Numbered from the stretch's first letter, positions 43,205 through 53,349 are shown. The stretch: DNA of 64,000 nucleotides from Bryobacterales bacterium (GCA_009697505.1 SHUD01000004.1:21395-85394); one strand, 5' to 3'. The notes: generated by a model from the sequence alone, not told the origin. Numbers and translations are program-made.

Positions 43205-43794
43205 TATCCATTTTCGATTACGGCGCCGGCAATCTTCGCTCGGTCGAAAACACGCTGGGCGCGATCGGCGCGGAATACAAACTGATCCGCGACGCCGCGA
43301 GCATCCGCGGCGCGACGAAGCTCATCCTGCCCGGTGTCGGGCATTTTGGCCAGATGATGCGGGCTCTCGATGAGATGAAGGTACGCGAGGCTCTGATCGA
43401 GACGATTCAATCCGGCGTCCCGTTCCTGGGCATCTGCCTCGGCATGCAAGCTCTGTTCACCAGCAGCGAAGAAGCTCCGGAGGAACGCGGCTTCGGGATT
43501 TACGAAGGACAGGTCAAGCGCTTTCAGGGCGACATGCGCATCCCGCACATGGGTTGGAACAATTTAGCGCCGCTGCGGGAATCGAAACTGCTGCGCGGGA
43601 CCGGCGATAAACCGTACGTTTACTTCGCGCACAGTTATTATGCGCCGGTGGTTGCCGCGACGGCGGCGGTGTGCGAGTACTCGCTTCCGTATACGGCGGT
43701 GCTGGAGCAAGGCAATGTCAGCGGCGTTCAGTTCCATCCCGAGAAATCCGGCGATCTCGGATTGATGATCGTGCGCAATTTTGTGGAGTCCTGA
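43201..43794 (+). CDS. hisH: Imidazole glycerol-phosphate synthase, glutaminase subunit
   Basis: Gives ammonia to HisF. The ORF track starts at 43120 inside hisB, but the GTG at 43201 begins the conserved [18 protein letters not shown]; 197 residues result. Cys nucleophile in [12 protein letters not shown], and [14 protein letters not shown] supplies the catalytic His-Glu. Overlaps the hisB stop (GTGA). Confidence 0.96.
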   Translation: MISIFDYGAGNLRSVENTLGAIGAEYKLIRDAASIRGATKLILPGVGHFGQMMRALDEMKVREALIETIQSGVPFLGICLGMQALFTSSEEAPEERGFGIYEGQVKRFQGDMRIPHMGWNNLAPLRESKLLRGTGDKPYVYFAHSYYAPVVAATAAVCEYSLPYTAVLEQGNVSGVQFHPEKSGDLGLMIVRNFVES

Positions 43795-43797
43795 GAC

Positions 43798-44556
43798 GTG
43801 TTAGCAAAGCGCATTATCCCTTGTCTTGATGTCACCGGCGGCCGCGTGGTCAAGGGCGTCAACTTCGTGAACCTGCGTGACGCCGGCGATCCCGTGGAGC
43901 TCGCCGCGCGCTACAACGAGCAGGGCGCCGACGAACTGGTGTTCCTCGACATCACGGCGTCGAGCGACGACCGCGACACCATGGTGGACGTAGTCGCGGG
44001 CACGGCTCGCGAGGTTTTCATCCCACTCACTGTCGGCGGCGGCATTCGTTCGGTCGACGATGCCCGCCGCATCCTGCATGCCGGAGCCGATAAGGTCAGC
44101 GTCAATACCGCCGCCGTCCGCAATCCGGATCTGATCACGGCGTTGAGCGAAGAATTCGGGGCACAGGCAGTGGTGCTCGCCATCGACGCGAGGCGCAGGC
44201 CAGACGGGGGTTGGAACGTTTACACCAAGGGCGGCCGCCACGACGAGGGCATCGACGCGGTCCAGTGGGCCGCGCGCGGAGAGCAACTCGGGGCGGGGGA
44301 AATTCTGCTCACGTCCATGGATACCGACGGCGTCCAGACCGGTTTCGATTGCCCGCTCACGACTGCCGTTCGCAATGCCACGCACATTCCGGTGATTGCG
44401 TCCGGCGGCGCGGGGAAGCCGGAAGATTTTTTCGAAGTGCTGGAGAACGCCGGGGCCGACGCGGCTCTCGCGGCATCCATCTTTCATTACGGGACATATA
44501 CAGTGGGCGATCTGAAGAAGTTTTTGAGTGCGCGTGGGGTTGAAGTAAGACCATGA
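43798..44556 (+). CDS. hisF: Imidazole glycerol-phosphate synthase, cyclase subunit
   Basis: TIM-barrel cyclase, 252 residues, GTG start three bases after hisH. N-terminal [19 protein letters not shown] with the catalytic Asp, and the two phosphate loops [11 protein letters not shown] and [11 protein letters not shown]. Overlaps hisA by four bases. Confidence 0.97.
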   Translation: MLAKRIIPCLDVTGGRVVKGVNFVNLRDAGDPVELAARYNEQGADELVFLDITASSDDRDTMVDVVAGTAREVFIPLTVGGGIRSVDDARRILHAGADKVSVNTAAVRNPDLITALSEEFGAQAVVLAIDARRRPDGGWNVYTKGGRHDEGIDAVQWAARGEQLGAGEILLTSMDTDGVQTGFDCPLTTAVRNATHIPVIASGGAGKPEDFFEVLENAGADAALAASIFHYGTYTVGDLKKFLSARGVEVRP

Positions 44557-45242
44557 TTCTTCCGTGCATCGATTTGATGGACGGCAAGGTTGTCCAGTTA
44601 GTCCAGGGCCGCGATAAGGCGCTGGAAGGCGACGCGCCGCTCGAGATGCTGCGCAAGTTTTCCGCGTTCCCGGAAATCCAGGTGATCGATCTCGACGCGG
44701 CGCTGGGGAAGGGTGAAAATTCCGCGCTGGTCGAACTGCTCGCCTCGCGCGCGAAATGCCGCGTGGGTGGAGGGGTCCGCACGCCGGAACGCGCCCGTCG
44801 TCTGATCGAGCAAGGGGCCCATCGTGTTGTGGTTGGAACCGCTGCGTTCACGCCGGTTATCGAGGACATCGCGGCGGCTGTGGGTCCCGAGCGCATCATT
44901 ATCGCGCTCGATTCCAAGCACGGCAAGATCGTCGTCAAGGGCTGGCAAGAGGCGACCGATTTCACCGCCGAAGAAGTCATCCAGCGCCTGGAACCGTTTT
45001 GCGGCGGATTCCTGTGTACTTACGTGGATAAAGAGGGAATGCTGCAGGGGACGGATCTCGACTGGTTCCGCCGGCTACGCGGGGCGACCGGGCACGAGAT
45101 CACGGCGGCGGGTGGGATTACGACGCTGGACGACGTCCGCGCGCTACTGGAGATGAACGTGCACGCGGCACTGGGGATGGCGATCTACACGGGCCGCTTG
45201 GACCTCGCCGAACTCGCGGCGATGTCCGAAGCAGCCCGTTGA
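44553..45242 (+). CDS. hisA: ProFAR isomerase (HisA)
   Basis: TIM-barrel isomerase, 229 residues. [18 protein letters not shown] carries Asp of the first strand, and [17 protein letters not shown] the second Asp. The phosphate loops are [10 protein letters not shown] and [11 protein letters not shown]. Slightly short against the usual 240 residues. Last gene of the his operon; the next gene is convergent. Confidence 0.94.
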   Translation: MILPCIDLMDGKVVQLVQGRDKALEGDAPLEMLRKFSAFPEIQVIDLDAALGKGENSALVELLASRAKCRVGGGVRTPERARRLIEQGAHRVVVGTAAFTPVIEDIAAAVGPERIIIALDSKHGKIVVKGWQEATDFTAEEVIQRLEPFCGGFLCTYVDKEGMLQGTDLDWFRRLRGATGHEITAAGGITTLDDVRALLEMNVHAALGMAIYTGRLDLAELAAMSEAAR

Positions 45243-45265
45243 ACGGTAGGCGTTCGAATTTCGGC

Positions 45266-45697
45266 CTACTTAATCACTTTCACCACGTAATAGCTCACCG
45301 ACTTGGGAACTTCCTTGAACCAGTGCGGAGTTCCCGCCGGAACCACAACCACGTCGCCCTTGACCAGGCGCCGTTCCTGACCGCCGGTCACGCCGGTGCC
45401 GCGAATCTGGCCGGCCTTGGTGGTCTTGCCGCCGACCACGGTTCCGCCGGTCACCAGCGTCGCCTCGCCGTCGATGATGTGCATGACGTCGGTTTCCCTC
45501 TCATGCACTTCCACTTCACCGGGCTTTTCGCGATGGCTGCACGAGACCGTAAGGTCGGAGGCCGTCACCAGAGAGCCACCCTTATCGAGAGCCATTTGCA
45601 CTTTGGCGTGATCGACAAATGTAACGTCAGACGCCCCGCCCGCCGCGCACAACACGACGGCAGTGGCTAGCACCGTCAGCGCCAAGAAAAACTTCAT
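45266..45697 (-). CDS. Secreted cupin-domain protein
   Basis: 143 residues. GAGGAG precedes the ATG at 45697; the ORF track start is too early. A signal peptide (MKFFLALTVLATAVVLCAAGG) is followed by a cupin: HERETDVMHIIDGEATLVTGG and KGDVVVVPAGTPHWFKEV. Metal-binding His and Glu are visible. Function unknown; the mature protein would be periplasmic. Confidence 0.8.
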   Translation of the reverse strand: MKFFLALTVLATAVVLCAAGGASDVTFVDHAKVQMALDKGGSLVTASDLTVSCSHREKPGEVEVHERETDVMHIIDGEATLVTGGTVVGGKTTKAGQIRGTGVTGGQERRLVKGDVVVVPAGTPHWFKEVPKSVSYYVVKVIK

Positions 45698-45803
45698 TTG
45701 AATCTCCTCATTCTTTCCGATTTGAAATGGGCGCTCGCCCGGGAACTCCATCATGATACGACAGGTCGGCGATTTTCCGTGCGCCGCCAGGGGACCCCTG
45801 CGG

Positions 45804-45809
45804 TAGACT
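45804..45809 (+). promoter_or_regulatory. Putative -10 of M20 peptidase gene
   Basis: TAGACT lies five bases before a TTG at 45815 that is a candidate start. Same spacing as at rel. Confidence 0.3.
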
Positions 45810-45814
45810 GTAGC

Positions 45815-47035
45815 TTGTCCCCTGTCGCCCAATCGATCTCCGAACTGCTCCACGCCCCGGCGGTTGCCGGGTGTCTGGACTGGTTTCGCCGCGAGCGCAA
45901 TTGGATCAATCTTCAGCACTTAGCTCTATGCCGGATTCCCGCACCCACGTTCTTTGAGGAACAGCGGGCGGTGTGGATGGCGGACCGCTTCCACGACCTC
46001 GGGTGGGAAGTCACAACGGATCGGGCGGGCAATGTCGTGGCCACGCTTCCCGATTCCGGCGGCGCTCCGGTAGTGGCGGTCACGGCTCACCTGGATACTG
46101 TGCTCGCGCCGCGTACGCCCGAGGACATCAAGATTTTGGAAGACGGCCGCATGGCCGGACCCGGAGTCGCCGATAACGGAGCTGGCTTGGCCGGGCTGCT
46201 GGCGATCGCCGCGGCTTGGAGCGCGGGCCCTCCGCTGGAGGACCCTCCGGCCGCGCCCATGCTGGTTGCCAATGTCGGCGAAGAGGGTGAAGGCAATCTC
46301 AGCGGCATGCGCTACTTGTGCCGCCACGCCGGGGACAAATTGCGCGCCGTTCTGGTGCTGGATGGCCCTGGAACCGAGCACATCACTTCGCGGGCGCTGG
46401 CCAGCCGGCGGTTCGAGCTTACCGTGACGGGGCCGGGCGGCCACAGTTGGCGCGATGCGGGTACCGGCCATCCGATTCACGCCCTGAGCCGGGCCGTCAC
46501 GTGGTTCGACGCGCAGGTGCCGCTGCTGGATCAGGCCGGCGCCGCGAATCCGCGCAGTAGTTTCAGCTTCGGCATTTTCGAAGGCGGGTCGAGTATCAAT
46601 TCCATCCCCACCGGCGCGCTCGCCAAGATCGACCTGAGGTCGGAGAGCCCGGAGCGCATCGACAAGATGGCGGCATTGCTGACACAAGCGCTCGAAAGAG
46701 CGGTGGAGACGGAGAACGCCCGCGCCACCGCTGGCCGGGTCGCTGGGCGCATTAAGGAAATCGGCTCGCGGCCCAGCGGGGAGTTGGCCGACGACGCGCC
46801 GCTACTCGAAACGTTGCGGGCCGTCGACGCGCACCTGGGGATTCGTAGCCGCCTGGATTGTTCCTCGACCGACGCCAATATTCCGTTGTCGCTCGGTTTG
46901 CAAGCGGTAGCGATCGGCGCGGGAGGGCAGGGCGGTGGAGCGCATACGGCCGCGGAATGGTATCTGCCGGAGGGGCGCGATCTGGGATTGCGCCGCGTGC
47001 TGCTGGCGCTGTGCCTGTTGCTAACACAAGAGTAA
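45815..47035 (+). CDS. M20-family metallopeptidase
   Basis: Di-zinc peptidase or aminoacylase of 406 residues if TTG 45815 is the start; the ORF track start (45698) would overlap the 5' end of the divergent cupin gene. Motifs: AVTAHLDTVLAPR (metal and catalytic), PGVADNGAGLAGLLAI (bridging Asp), NVGEEGEGNLSG (general base and metal), GPGGHSWRDAG dimerisation lid, and the final GGQGGGAHTAAEWY. Substrate unresolved; PepT-like M20B is a fair guess. No signal peptide. Confidence 0.85.
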   Translation: MSPVAQSISELLHAPAVAGCLDWFRRERNWINLQHLALCRIPAPTFFEEQRAVWMADRFHDLGWEVTTDRAGNVVATLPDSGGAPVVAVTAHLDTVLAPRTPEDIKILEDGRMAGPGVADNGAGLAGLLAIAAAWSAGPPLEDPPAAPMLVANVGEEGEGNLSGMRYLCRHAGDKLRAVLVLDGPGTEHITSRALASRRFELTVTGPGGHSWRDAGTGHPIHALSRAVTWFDAQVPLLDQAGAANPRSSFSFGIFEGGSSINSIPTGALAKIDLRSESPERIDKMAALLTQALERAVETENARATAGRVAGRIKEIGSRPSGELADDAPLLETLRAVDAHLGIRSRLDCSSTDANIPLSLGLQAVAIGAGGQGGGAHTAAEWYLPEGRDLGLRRVLLALCLLLTQE

Positions 47036-47071
47036 CCGCCAGCGCGCGTGCCCGTCTAAGAAAGTAGTGCG

Positions 47072-47077
47072 TATAAT
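47072..47077 (+). promoter_or_regulatory. -10 element of htrA gene
   Basis: TATAAT, a perfect consensus, lies 61 bases before the htrA ATG. A -35 was not clear. Confidence 0.45.
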
Positions 47078-47138
47078 GATAATGAACCGGAGGCTGCCTG
47101 CCGAAGAAGAGATTATCCCCTCCCGGTGAGGTTTGAAC

Positions 47139-48746
47139 ATGAAGCTGCCTAACTCAAGACTGCTTGTCAAAATGCGGGAGCAAAAACTGCTTTCCACCAC
47201 TTTGCTGCTGCTTACGCTTTCCATTGGTATCGTGATCGGAACGCTCATCAACACCGGCGTCAATGCGCAAAGGGCGGGCACGGCGGCGCCTGACGCGACT
47301 CCGTTGAGCATCCCCAAAGCCGTCCAGATCGGCAACGAGTTCAGCAAGCTGGCCAAACAACTCGACCCCAGCGTGGTGAACATCACCGCCGACTACGTGC
47401 CTAAACTCCAGGAAGGCAAGAACAAGCAGAAGGGTGGAGACGACGGCGACGACGATTCCAACGACCTATTCCGCCGCTTTTTCGGCGGTCCGGGCGGGGG
47501 TGGCGACGGTTCTCCCCAGGCCCAGCGGCGCGAGCAGTCCGGAACCGGCTTCATTGTGGATAAGAACGGCTACATCGTGACCAACCATCACGTGGTGGAT
47601 GGCGTGGATCGCATCAAAGTGAAGCTGCACGGCGATGAAACCGAATACCGCGCGCGTCTGATCGGCATGGACCGCGAAACGGACCTGGCCGTCATCAAGA
47701 TCGACGCGAAGCGGGCCTTGGCCCCGGTCACGATCGCCAACTCCGAGGGCGTGCAGGTGGGCGATTGGGTAGTGGCGATCGGATCGCCGTTCGGTTTGGA
47801 AGCATCGGTGACCGCGGGCATCGTCAGCGCCATTGACCGTCCGGGTATCGGGCAGCAGTTCCAGCGCTTTATTCAGACCGACGCGGCCATCAATCCGGGC
47901 AATAGTGGCGGACCGCTGCTGAACATCAAGGGCGAAGTGGTTGGAGTCAACACCATGATCGCCACGCAGAGTGGCGGCTCGCAGGGCATTGGCTTCGCGC
48001 TGCCGGTCAACACCGTGGTGCGCGTCTACAACGACATCATCAAAGACGGCCGCGTGACCCGCGGTTCGATTGGAATTTCCTGGGCCCCGGGAACCAAGCC
48101 GGAAACCTTGAAGGCACTGGGCGTGGATCACGGCGTGATTGTCAGTGAGGTCACCAAGGGCGGCCCAGCGGAAAAGGCCGGCATGAAAGGGGAAGACATC
48201 GTGCTGGGGATCAACGGCCAGTCCATTCGCAACGGCGACGACCTGGTGGGCCGCGTTGCCGATCTGCCCGTGGGATCGACGGCGACCCTCAACGTGGATC
48301 GCGACGGCAAGAAGATGGACTTCACGCTGACCATCATGGATCGCACCAAGGTGTTCGCGAGCGATCCGCGCGTAGTGGGCGAGAAAGCCGTCCCGGATAC
48401 CAACAACGGGAAGGAAGAAGCCACCCAGGTCAAATTCGGAATCAGCATCCGGCAGGCCAGCGAAGAAGAGAAAGAGCTCACGCCGGACAAGCACGGGATT
48501 ACGGTGAGCAAGGTTGAGTCCGGGTCCTTCGCCGATGACATTGGATTGCTGGAGAAGGACATCATCGTCGGCATCAACCGCACGCCGATCGCGTCGGTGG
48601 AAGACATCCGCGGCGTCCAGTCTAAGCTGAAGCCCGGTGACGCCGTGGCGTTCCGTGTGGTGCGCCGCCTGCCCGGCGGGCCTCGTGGCAAGGGCGCGCC
48701 GCGCACAACCACCATGTTCCTGAGCGGAACCCTGCCCCAGAACTAA
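47139..48746 (+). CDS. degP: HtrA/Deg-family periplasmic serine protease
   Basis: Protein quality-control protease, 535 residues. A membrane anchor or signal at about 17-44 ends NAQRA. The triad is His151 (TNHHVVDG), Asp182 (RETDLAVIKID) and Ser256 (INPGNSGGPL). Two PDZ domains follow (about 330-400 and 440-525). A glycine- and aspartate-rich linker lies at 95-130. Starts at ATG 47139, with GGTGAGG upstream; an earlier TTG at 47133 is less likely. Confidence 0.95.
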   Translation: MKLPNSRLLVKMREQKLLSTTLLLLTLSIGIVIGTLINTGVNAQRAGTAAPDATPLSIPKAVQIGNEFSKLAKQLDPSVVNITADYVPKLQEGKNKQKGGDDGDDDSNDLFRRFFGGPGGGGDGSPQAQRREQSGTGFIVDKNGYIVTNHHVVDGVDRIKVKLHGDETEYRARLIGMDRETDLAVIKIDAKRALAPVTIANSEGVQVGDWVVAIGSPFGLEASVTAGIVSAIDRPGIGQQFQRFIQTDAAINPGNSGGPLLNIKGEVVGVNTMIATQSGGSQGIGFALPVNTVVRVYNDIIKDGRVTRGSIGISWAPGTKPETLKALGVDHGVIVSEVTKGGPAEKAGMKGEDIVLGINGQSIRNGDDLVGRVADLPVGSTATLNVDRDGKKMDFTLTIMDRTKVFASDPRVVGEKAVPDTNNGKEEATQVKFGISIRQASEEEKELTPDKHGITVSKVESGSFADDIGLLEKDIIVGINRTPIASVEDIRGVQSKLKPGDAVAFRVVRRLPGGPRGKGAPRTTTMFLSGTLPQN

Positions 48747-48755
48747 AAGGGCTGC

Positions 48756-49214
48756 GTGCGATTCTTAGCCGTCTTCGCGGCGATGGTGTGCATTGCCCTG
48801 GGGCAAACGACGCCTCGTAAGGCAGCTCCGAAAGCTGCAGCAGGCAAATCCACTACGAAAGGTAAACGCCCCGTCGTTGTGCGGAGGCCCGTCCAGCAAC
48901 AGCCGGCCGTGGATCGCTACAAGGAAATCCAGCAGGCGCTGGCCGACAAGGGCTATTTCCCGGGAACCGTGGACGGCACCTGGGGGCCGGAGTCCGTCGA
49001 TGCGCTGAAGCGATTCCAGAAGGACCAGAATCTGGACAGCGACGGCAAGATCGGCGCGCTCTCCTTGATGGCTCTCGGCCTGGGGCCGAAGCGAGGGGCG
49101 GCCTCGGCCGAAAACCTGGCCGCGCCGGGAGCGAAGCCCGAGCCCGTCGACCCGCCGCCGGTGGCGCAGCCGAAAACTCCGGAACTGCCTCCGGGCGTGC
49201 AGCCAGCGAAGTAG
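48756..49214 (+). CDS. Secreted peptidoglycan-binding domain protein
   Basis: 152 residues, GTG start ten bases after the protease stop. Signal peptide ending ALGQ, basic linker, then a PG_binding_1 domain (IQQALADKGYFPGTVDGTWGP, ESVDALKRFQ), and a proline-rich tail. No catalytic domain, so it probably binds cell wall only. Co-transcribed with the protease. Confidence 0.85.
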   Translation: MRFLAVFAAMVCIALGQTTPRKAAPKAAAGKSTTKGKRPVVVRRPVQQQPAVDRYKEIQQALADKGYFPGTVDGTWGPESVDALKRFQKDQNLDSDGKIGALSLMALGLGPKRGAASAENLAAPGAKPEPVDPPPVAQPKTPELPPGVQPAK

Positions 49215-49466
49215 CTGCCGTACTTTTTCAAACCCGCTTGCCAGTTCTGGACCACCGTAACGGCTGGGGTCGAAGTCTGTGATTGAGCCCGCCGATGGCT
49301 CGGGCTTCGCGGGCAAAGCGCTCGCTGAACTGGGCGCCCGAGACTTTGATCGCAACATCGCGTTCACCCTGGAGTCATGCGCGCGATACACTTCGCCCAT
49401 ACCGCCTTTGCCGATTAACGCAAGGAGGCGATAGGGTCCGAGTTGGTCGCCTGGAGAGAGCGGCAT
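49215..49466 (-). pseudogene. Ser/Thr kinase remnant (N-lobe joined to C-terminal tail)
   Basis: The ATG at 49466 starts MPLSPGDQLGPYRLLALIG, the glycine-rich loop GKGGMGEVYRA of a bacterial Ser/Thr kinase. After DSRVN one base is missing (about 49362) and homology continues in another frame as VAIKVSGAQFSERFAREARAI, including the ATP-binding Lys. After LNH the rest of the kinase is gone. A third frame gives AVTVVQNWQAGLKK, which resembles the end of acidobacterial kinase-TolB proteins. A dead gene, internally deleted. Confidence 0.7.
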
Positions 49467-49741
49467 GGCTCTTCCGTTTAGCTGATTCCCCAGCGGTACG
49501 GTGCCGCTCCGTGACCGTCGCGGTTCATTTCGGGGCCCCTTGCCGCCACTAACGGAAGGCGGCGTCCGGCTGCTGTTTCGCCAGCAGCGGTCGACTGAAA
49601 TCGCCCAATTCCTCCTTGCGGGAGGCCTTACGATGCCCTGGCCTTGCCTAGGATGCCCGAGCCCTGGTGACATGGAATGAGAGGGCCGGTACTCCGTCAG
49701 AGAGCACCCGGTCTGCTTGGCTTGAGGATAGAGAGGAGGGG
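49467..49741. other. Gene-free 275-bp stretch
   Basis: Holds no supported gene. Read on minus, a short open run EELGDFSRPLLAKQQPDAAF ends at a stop and may be a leftover of a gene. No repeat or RNA seen. Confidence 0.35.
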
Positions 49742-50997
49742 CTAGCCCTTGGCGAAGTACAACGCCGTCGCGCGTTCCAGCTCCGATTTGGTCATCATCG
49801 GCGGACGGCCCTCATAACGCCCGATCGAATTCAGAATCGTGCAGATATCGGAAGGGTAGCAGGCGCGAAGTTCAGTGCGGCCCTCGCGCAGGCACAACTT
49901 GCGGAGATATTCCGCGCTATCCGGTTCGGCTTCCATGTTGCGCCCTTTCACCACGCGCTCAAAGATCTGATCGAAGGAGTGGCTATCCACCGCCTCCACC
50001 AGAATCTTGTTGTGAATACGGCGCAGGAAGGCTTCGTCGGCGAGATCCGACGGTTCCAGGTTGGTGGAAAACACGACCATGGTCTCAAAGGGAATCTGGA
50101 ATTTGACGCCGTAGCGCAGGGTCAGGTAATCCACGCGGCGGTCCAGGGGCACGATCCAGCGGTTCAGTAAGTCGCGGGGAGACATGAGCTGGCGGCCAAA
50201 GTCGTCGATCAGCAGGATGCCGTTGTTGGCCTTCATCTGCAGGGGCGCGGCGTAGATACTGGAGCTTTCGTCCAGGCGCATGTCGAGCATGCTGGGGATG
50301 AGTTCGCCGCCCACCACGATGCAGGGCCGCTTGCAGACCACCCAGCGCGGGTCGAGGTCTTCTTCGTCGTGATCGATGGCGTGGTGCACCACGGGTCATA
50401 GAGACTGATGATCTGGTTGTCGACTTCGACGGCGTAGGGGATCAGGATCGAGTCCTTGTAAACGCGCAGCATGCGCTCGGCAAGGCTGGTTTTTCCGTTG
50501 CCGGTCGGGCCGTAGATAAAGATGGAATTCTGTGAAATGATGGCGGGGCCAAGCTGATCCAGCATGCGATCGGGAACGATCAGGTCGGAAAACGCGTTGC
50601 GCAGGATTTCGCGATCCACGTTGACCTTGGCGGCCTGCGCTTTGACCGCCGCGTAGTATTCGTTGAGCGACACCGGGCAGGCGCCCGCATATTGGGAAAC
50701 TTGAAAACGTTCCGTGGCGTACTGCTTTCCTGCGGCCGACAGCACAAAGTTGTAGTCGTTGCCGCTCATGCCTTTGACTTCGACGAGATGGAGCTGGCGC
50801 ATGTGCTTGAAGGCCTGGTCCACGATGGGAACCGATATCCGCAGGGCGCGGCTCAGGCTGTTCAGATTGCAATAGCCCTCGATCATCATGCGGCGGACGA
50901 CCAGATCCAATATCAGGTTTTCGGAAATGCCTAGCTCGGCGAAATTCTGCGGGATGGCCGGCGCAAAGGCGGTCCTGACGGGGGCATAAGTGATCAT
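49742..50997 (-). CDS. AAA+ ATPase with winged-helix N-terminus, frameshifted
   Basis: About 418 residues when joined. ATG 50997 begins MITYAPVRTAF. Walker A GPTGNGKTS is at 163-171 and Walker B ILLIDDFGRQ further on; AVVRRMMIEGYC and LSRALRISVPIV look like a DNA-binding winged helix. The frame is broken at about 50392, where a missing base in CCACCGGG leaves two ORFs (50233-51060 and 49742-50392). Divergent from the secretin gene, a possible regulator or motor of it. Family function unknown. Confidence 0.75.
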
Positions 50998-51103
50998 GGT
51001 AAGCGGTCCTCTACGGATGTATCGGCGGGAACCGCCAGGGAGTTTACGGGTGCATTGCACGCCCGGGCCGCGGGGAACGTCTATCGTATGATTGGTCTAA
51101 CCA

Positions 51104-52666
51104 GTGTTGAAGTGCGTCCAAATTCTGGCCCTTGCGGTACTGGGGGCGGCAACGTGCCTGGCCGCGGAGGCCGCGCAGCGCCTGTTTGAGGCCGGCGAGA
51201 GAGCCGCGCGGGCCGGTGACAGCCTGCGGGCCCTGCTGCTGATTTCGCAGGCGGCGCAACTTGAGCCTGCCAATGCGGTGTACGCGCAGAGGTGCGCCAC
51301 GCTACAGAAGTCGCCGCTGGCGAGGCCGGTTCAACTGGCCTCCGACCCTGCCCAGGAGACCGTGGAATCCCAATTGCGGGCCGAAGGCATTCTCAACACG
51401 CCCGATTTGCCCAGTGCGCCGCCACCGCGCCTGGAGCCGGATCCAGGCACGAAGGCTTTTGATCTGCGGACCGCTCCGCAGGCTCTGTTTGAGCAAGTCG
51501 CGGGAGCGTACGGCATCAAAGTCGTGTTTGATGGCGCTTACCAGGCTGCCGCGCCGTCGATTCGCTTCCGCATTGCCGGCGCGACCGGCGCGGAGGCTTT
51601 ACGGGCTCTGTCGGCGGCCACGGACTCCTTTCTGGTGCCGGTAACCGGACACGTTGCGCTGGTGGCGCGTGACAGCACGCAGAAGCGTGCTGAACTGACG
51701 CCGACCATGGCGGTGGCCGTGCCCATTCCCGAGCGGCTTTCGGTGCAGGAGGCACAGGAGATCGTCACCGCGGTGCAACAGATGCTGGAGTTGCGCCGCA
51801 TCAGTTTGGACGCGGCCAAGCGCGTGGTCTACTTCCGCGACTCGGCGCCGAAAGCCATCGCCGCGCGGCAGATCTTCACGAACCTTTCGCGAGGGCGCGC
51901 ACAAGTGGAAATCGACGTCGAGTTCATCTCGGTGGCCCGGAACTCGAGCCTCCGCTACGGGCTGAGCCTTCCGACGTCTTCGTCCATTGTTAATTTTGGC
52001 AAAGCGTTGGGGAATGCCGTCCAGAATACAGGACGTGCGTATTACGCCTTTGGCGGCGGCGCGAGCCTGTTGGGGTTGGGAATCGCCGATGCGGCGGCGT
52101 TTGCCACGCTGACAAAAAGCTCCTCGGATACCGTGCTGCGTTCGGAAATTGTGGCCGTGGACGGGCAATTGGCTTCGCTCCACGTGGGAAACCGCCACCC
52201 GGTGCTCTCGTCGAGCTTCAGCGGCGTCAGTGGAGCGCCCGCGCAGAATGCGGGCCAGTTCTCCTCGGTTCAATTCGTGGATCTAGGTCTGCTGTTGAAG
52301 GTGACTCCGGTGGTGCATGAGAACAACGAGGTGACGCTGGATGTAGACGCGGAGTTTAAGACCATCGGCAGCCGCAGCTCGAATGGCATTCCGGAAATTG
52401 CCAGCCGGCAGTATCAAGGAAAAGTGCGGCTCACCAACGGCCAGTGGGCCGTGATCGCCGGGTTGCTCACGGCGTCCGAGGCCCAAAATACCAGCGGGCT
52501 GCCGGGTTTGACCAGCGTTCCCGGGCTGAGCAATCGCTCGCGCGATCGGGATGCTAGCGAGACCTGGATTGTCCTGAAGCCGCGGGTGGTTTCGCTGCCG
52601 CCTTGGGAGCGGCCCACGCCACCGCTGTGGACCGGCACGGAGACCCGCCCTCTCACGGGATTCTAG
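51104..52666 (+). CDS. Secretin-family protein (type II/III/IV pilus)
   Basis: 520 residues with signal peptide, TPR-like N-terminal segment, and a C-terminal secretin domain. VEIDVEFISVARNSSLRYGLSLP, LHVGNRHPVLSSSF and VQFVDLGLLLKVTPVVHENNEVTLDV fit the Secretin family. FDLRTAPQALFEQVAGAYGIKVVFDG is an N0/STN-like domain. GTG start. No pilus or secretion genes are next to it except the divergent AAA ATPase. Outer-membrane pore assumed. Confidence 0.87.
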   Translation: MLKCVQILALAVLGAATCLAAEAAQRLFEAGERAARAGDSLRALLLISQAAQLEPANAVYAQRCATLQKSPLARPVQLASDPAQETVESQLRAEGILNTPDLPSAPPPRLEPDPGTKAFDLRTAPQALFEQVAGAYGIKVVFDGAYQAAAPSIRFRIAGATGAEALRALSAATDSFLVPVTGHVALVARDSTQKRAELTPTMAVAVPIPERLSVQEAQEIVTAVQQMLELRRISLDAAKRVVYFRDSAPKAIAARQIFTNLSRGRAQVEIDVEFISVARNSSLRYGLSLPTSSSIVNFGKALGNAVQNTGRAYYAFGGGASLLGLGIADAAAFATLTKSSSDTVLRSEIVAVDGQLASLHVGNRHPVLSSSFSGVSGAPAQNAGQFSSVQFVDLGLLLKVTPVVHENNEVTLDVDAEFKTIGSRSSNGIPEIASRQYQGKVRLTNGQWAVIAGLLTASEAQNTSGLPGLTSVPGLSNRSRDRDASETWIVLKPRVVSLPPWERPTPPLWTGTETRPLTGF

Positions 52667-52677
52667 GCAGGATCTCT

Positions 52678-53349
52678 CTAGACAGGACCCTGGGGCCGGA
52701 CCCCGAACAGCGCCGTGCCGACGCGGATGTGCGTGGCGCCTTCTTCAATCGCCGCCTCGAGGTCATGCGACATGCCCATGGAGAGTTTTTCCATGCCGTG
52801 CGTGCGGCCCAGCGCGGCCAGCCGGCGGAAGTAGGGGCGGGATTTTTCCGCGTCATCGCTCCACGGCGGCATGGTCATCAGGCCCGTCAGGAGCAGGTTG
52901 GGGCACGCGCGAATGGCGTCAATCAATGCCGGGAGTTCTTCCGGCGCGGCTCCCGCCTTGGACTCTTCTTCGGATAACTTCACCTCGATCATCACTTCCA
53001 GGGGCGTGCCGATGTCGTTCAAGCGCCGCGCGAGTTTCGCGGAGTCCACGGTTTCGATGACGTGGAAGATCTGGGCGGCGGCGCGGGCTTTGTTGCCCTG
53101 GAGGTGGCCGATGAAGTGGAACGTGGCATCAGTCAAATCCTTTACAGCCGCGTGCTTCGTCTCAAATTCCTGGACGTAATTCTCACCGAAGTGGCGCAAG
53201 CCGAGGCCATGGGCTTCGCGAATAACGCCGGCGGAAAACTTCTTGGTGACGGCGGCCAGGGTGACATCGCAGCGCTTTCGTCCCGCGCGGGCCACGGCCG
53301 CTTGGATACGTTGTTCTACTTGATTTAGGCGTTCGGAAAGAGATGGCAC
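52678..53349 (-). CDS. YggS-family pyridoxal phosphate-binding protein
   Basis: PLP homeostasis protein, 223 residues, one TIM-barrel domain. PLP Lys is in AAVTKKFS (K36), and FHFIGHLQGNK, LTGLMTMPPW and LSMGMSHDLEAAIEEGATHIRVGTALFG follow. GTKKF in place of the usual SKTK is a mild variant. Overlaps the end of the hydrolase gene by 25 bases. Confidence 0.94.
   Translation of the reverse strand: MPSLSERLNQVEQRIQAAVARAGRKRCDVTLAAVTKKFSAGVIREAHGLGLRHFGENYVQEFETKHAAVKDLTDATFHFIGHLQGNKARAAAQIFHVIETVDSAKLARRLNDIGTPLEVMIEVKLSEEESKAGAAPEELPALIDAIRACPNLLLTGLMTMPPWSDDAEKSRPYFRRLAALGRTHGMEKLSMGMSHDLEAAIEEGATHIRVGTALFGVRPQGPV

Noticed and set aside
45246-45269. GTAGGC/GCCTAC stem after hisA as terminator
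   Set aside because: No T tract on either side; six base pairs only.
49667-50170. Plus-strand ORF of 167 residues
   Set aside because: Antisense shadow of the AAA ATPase.
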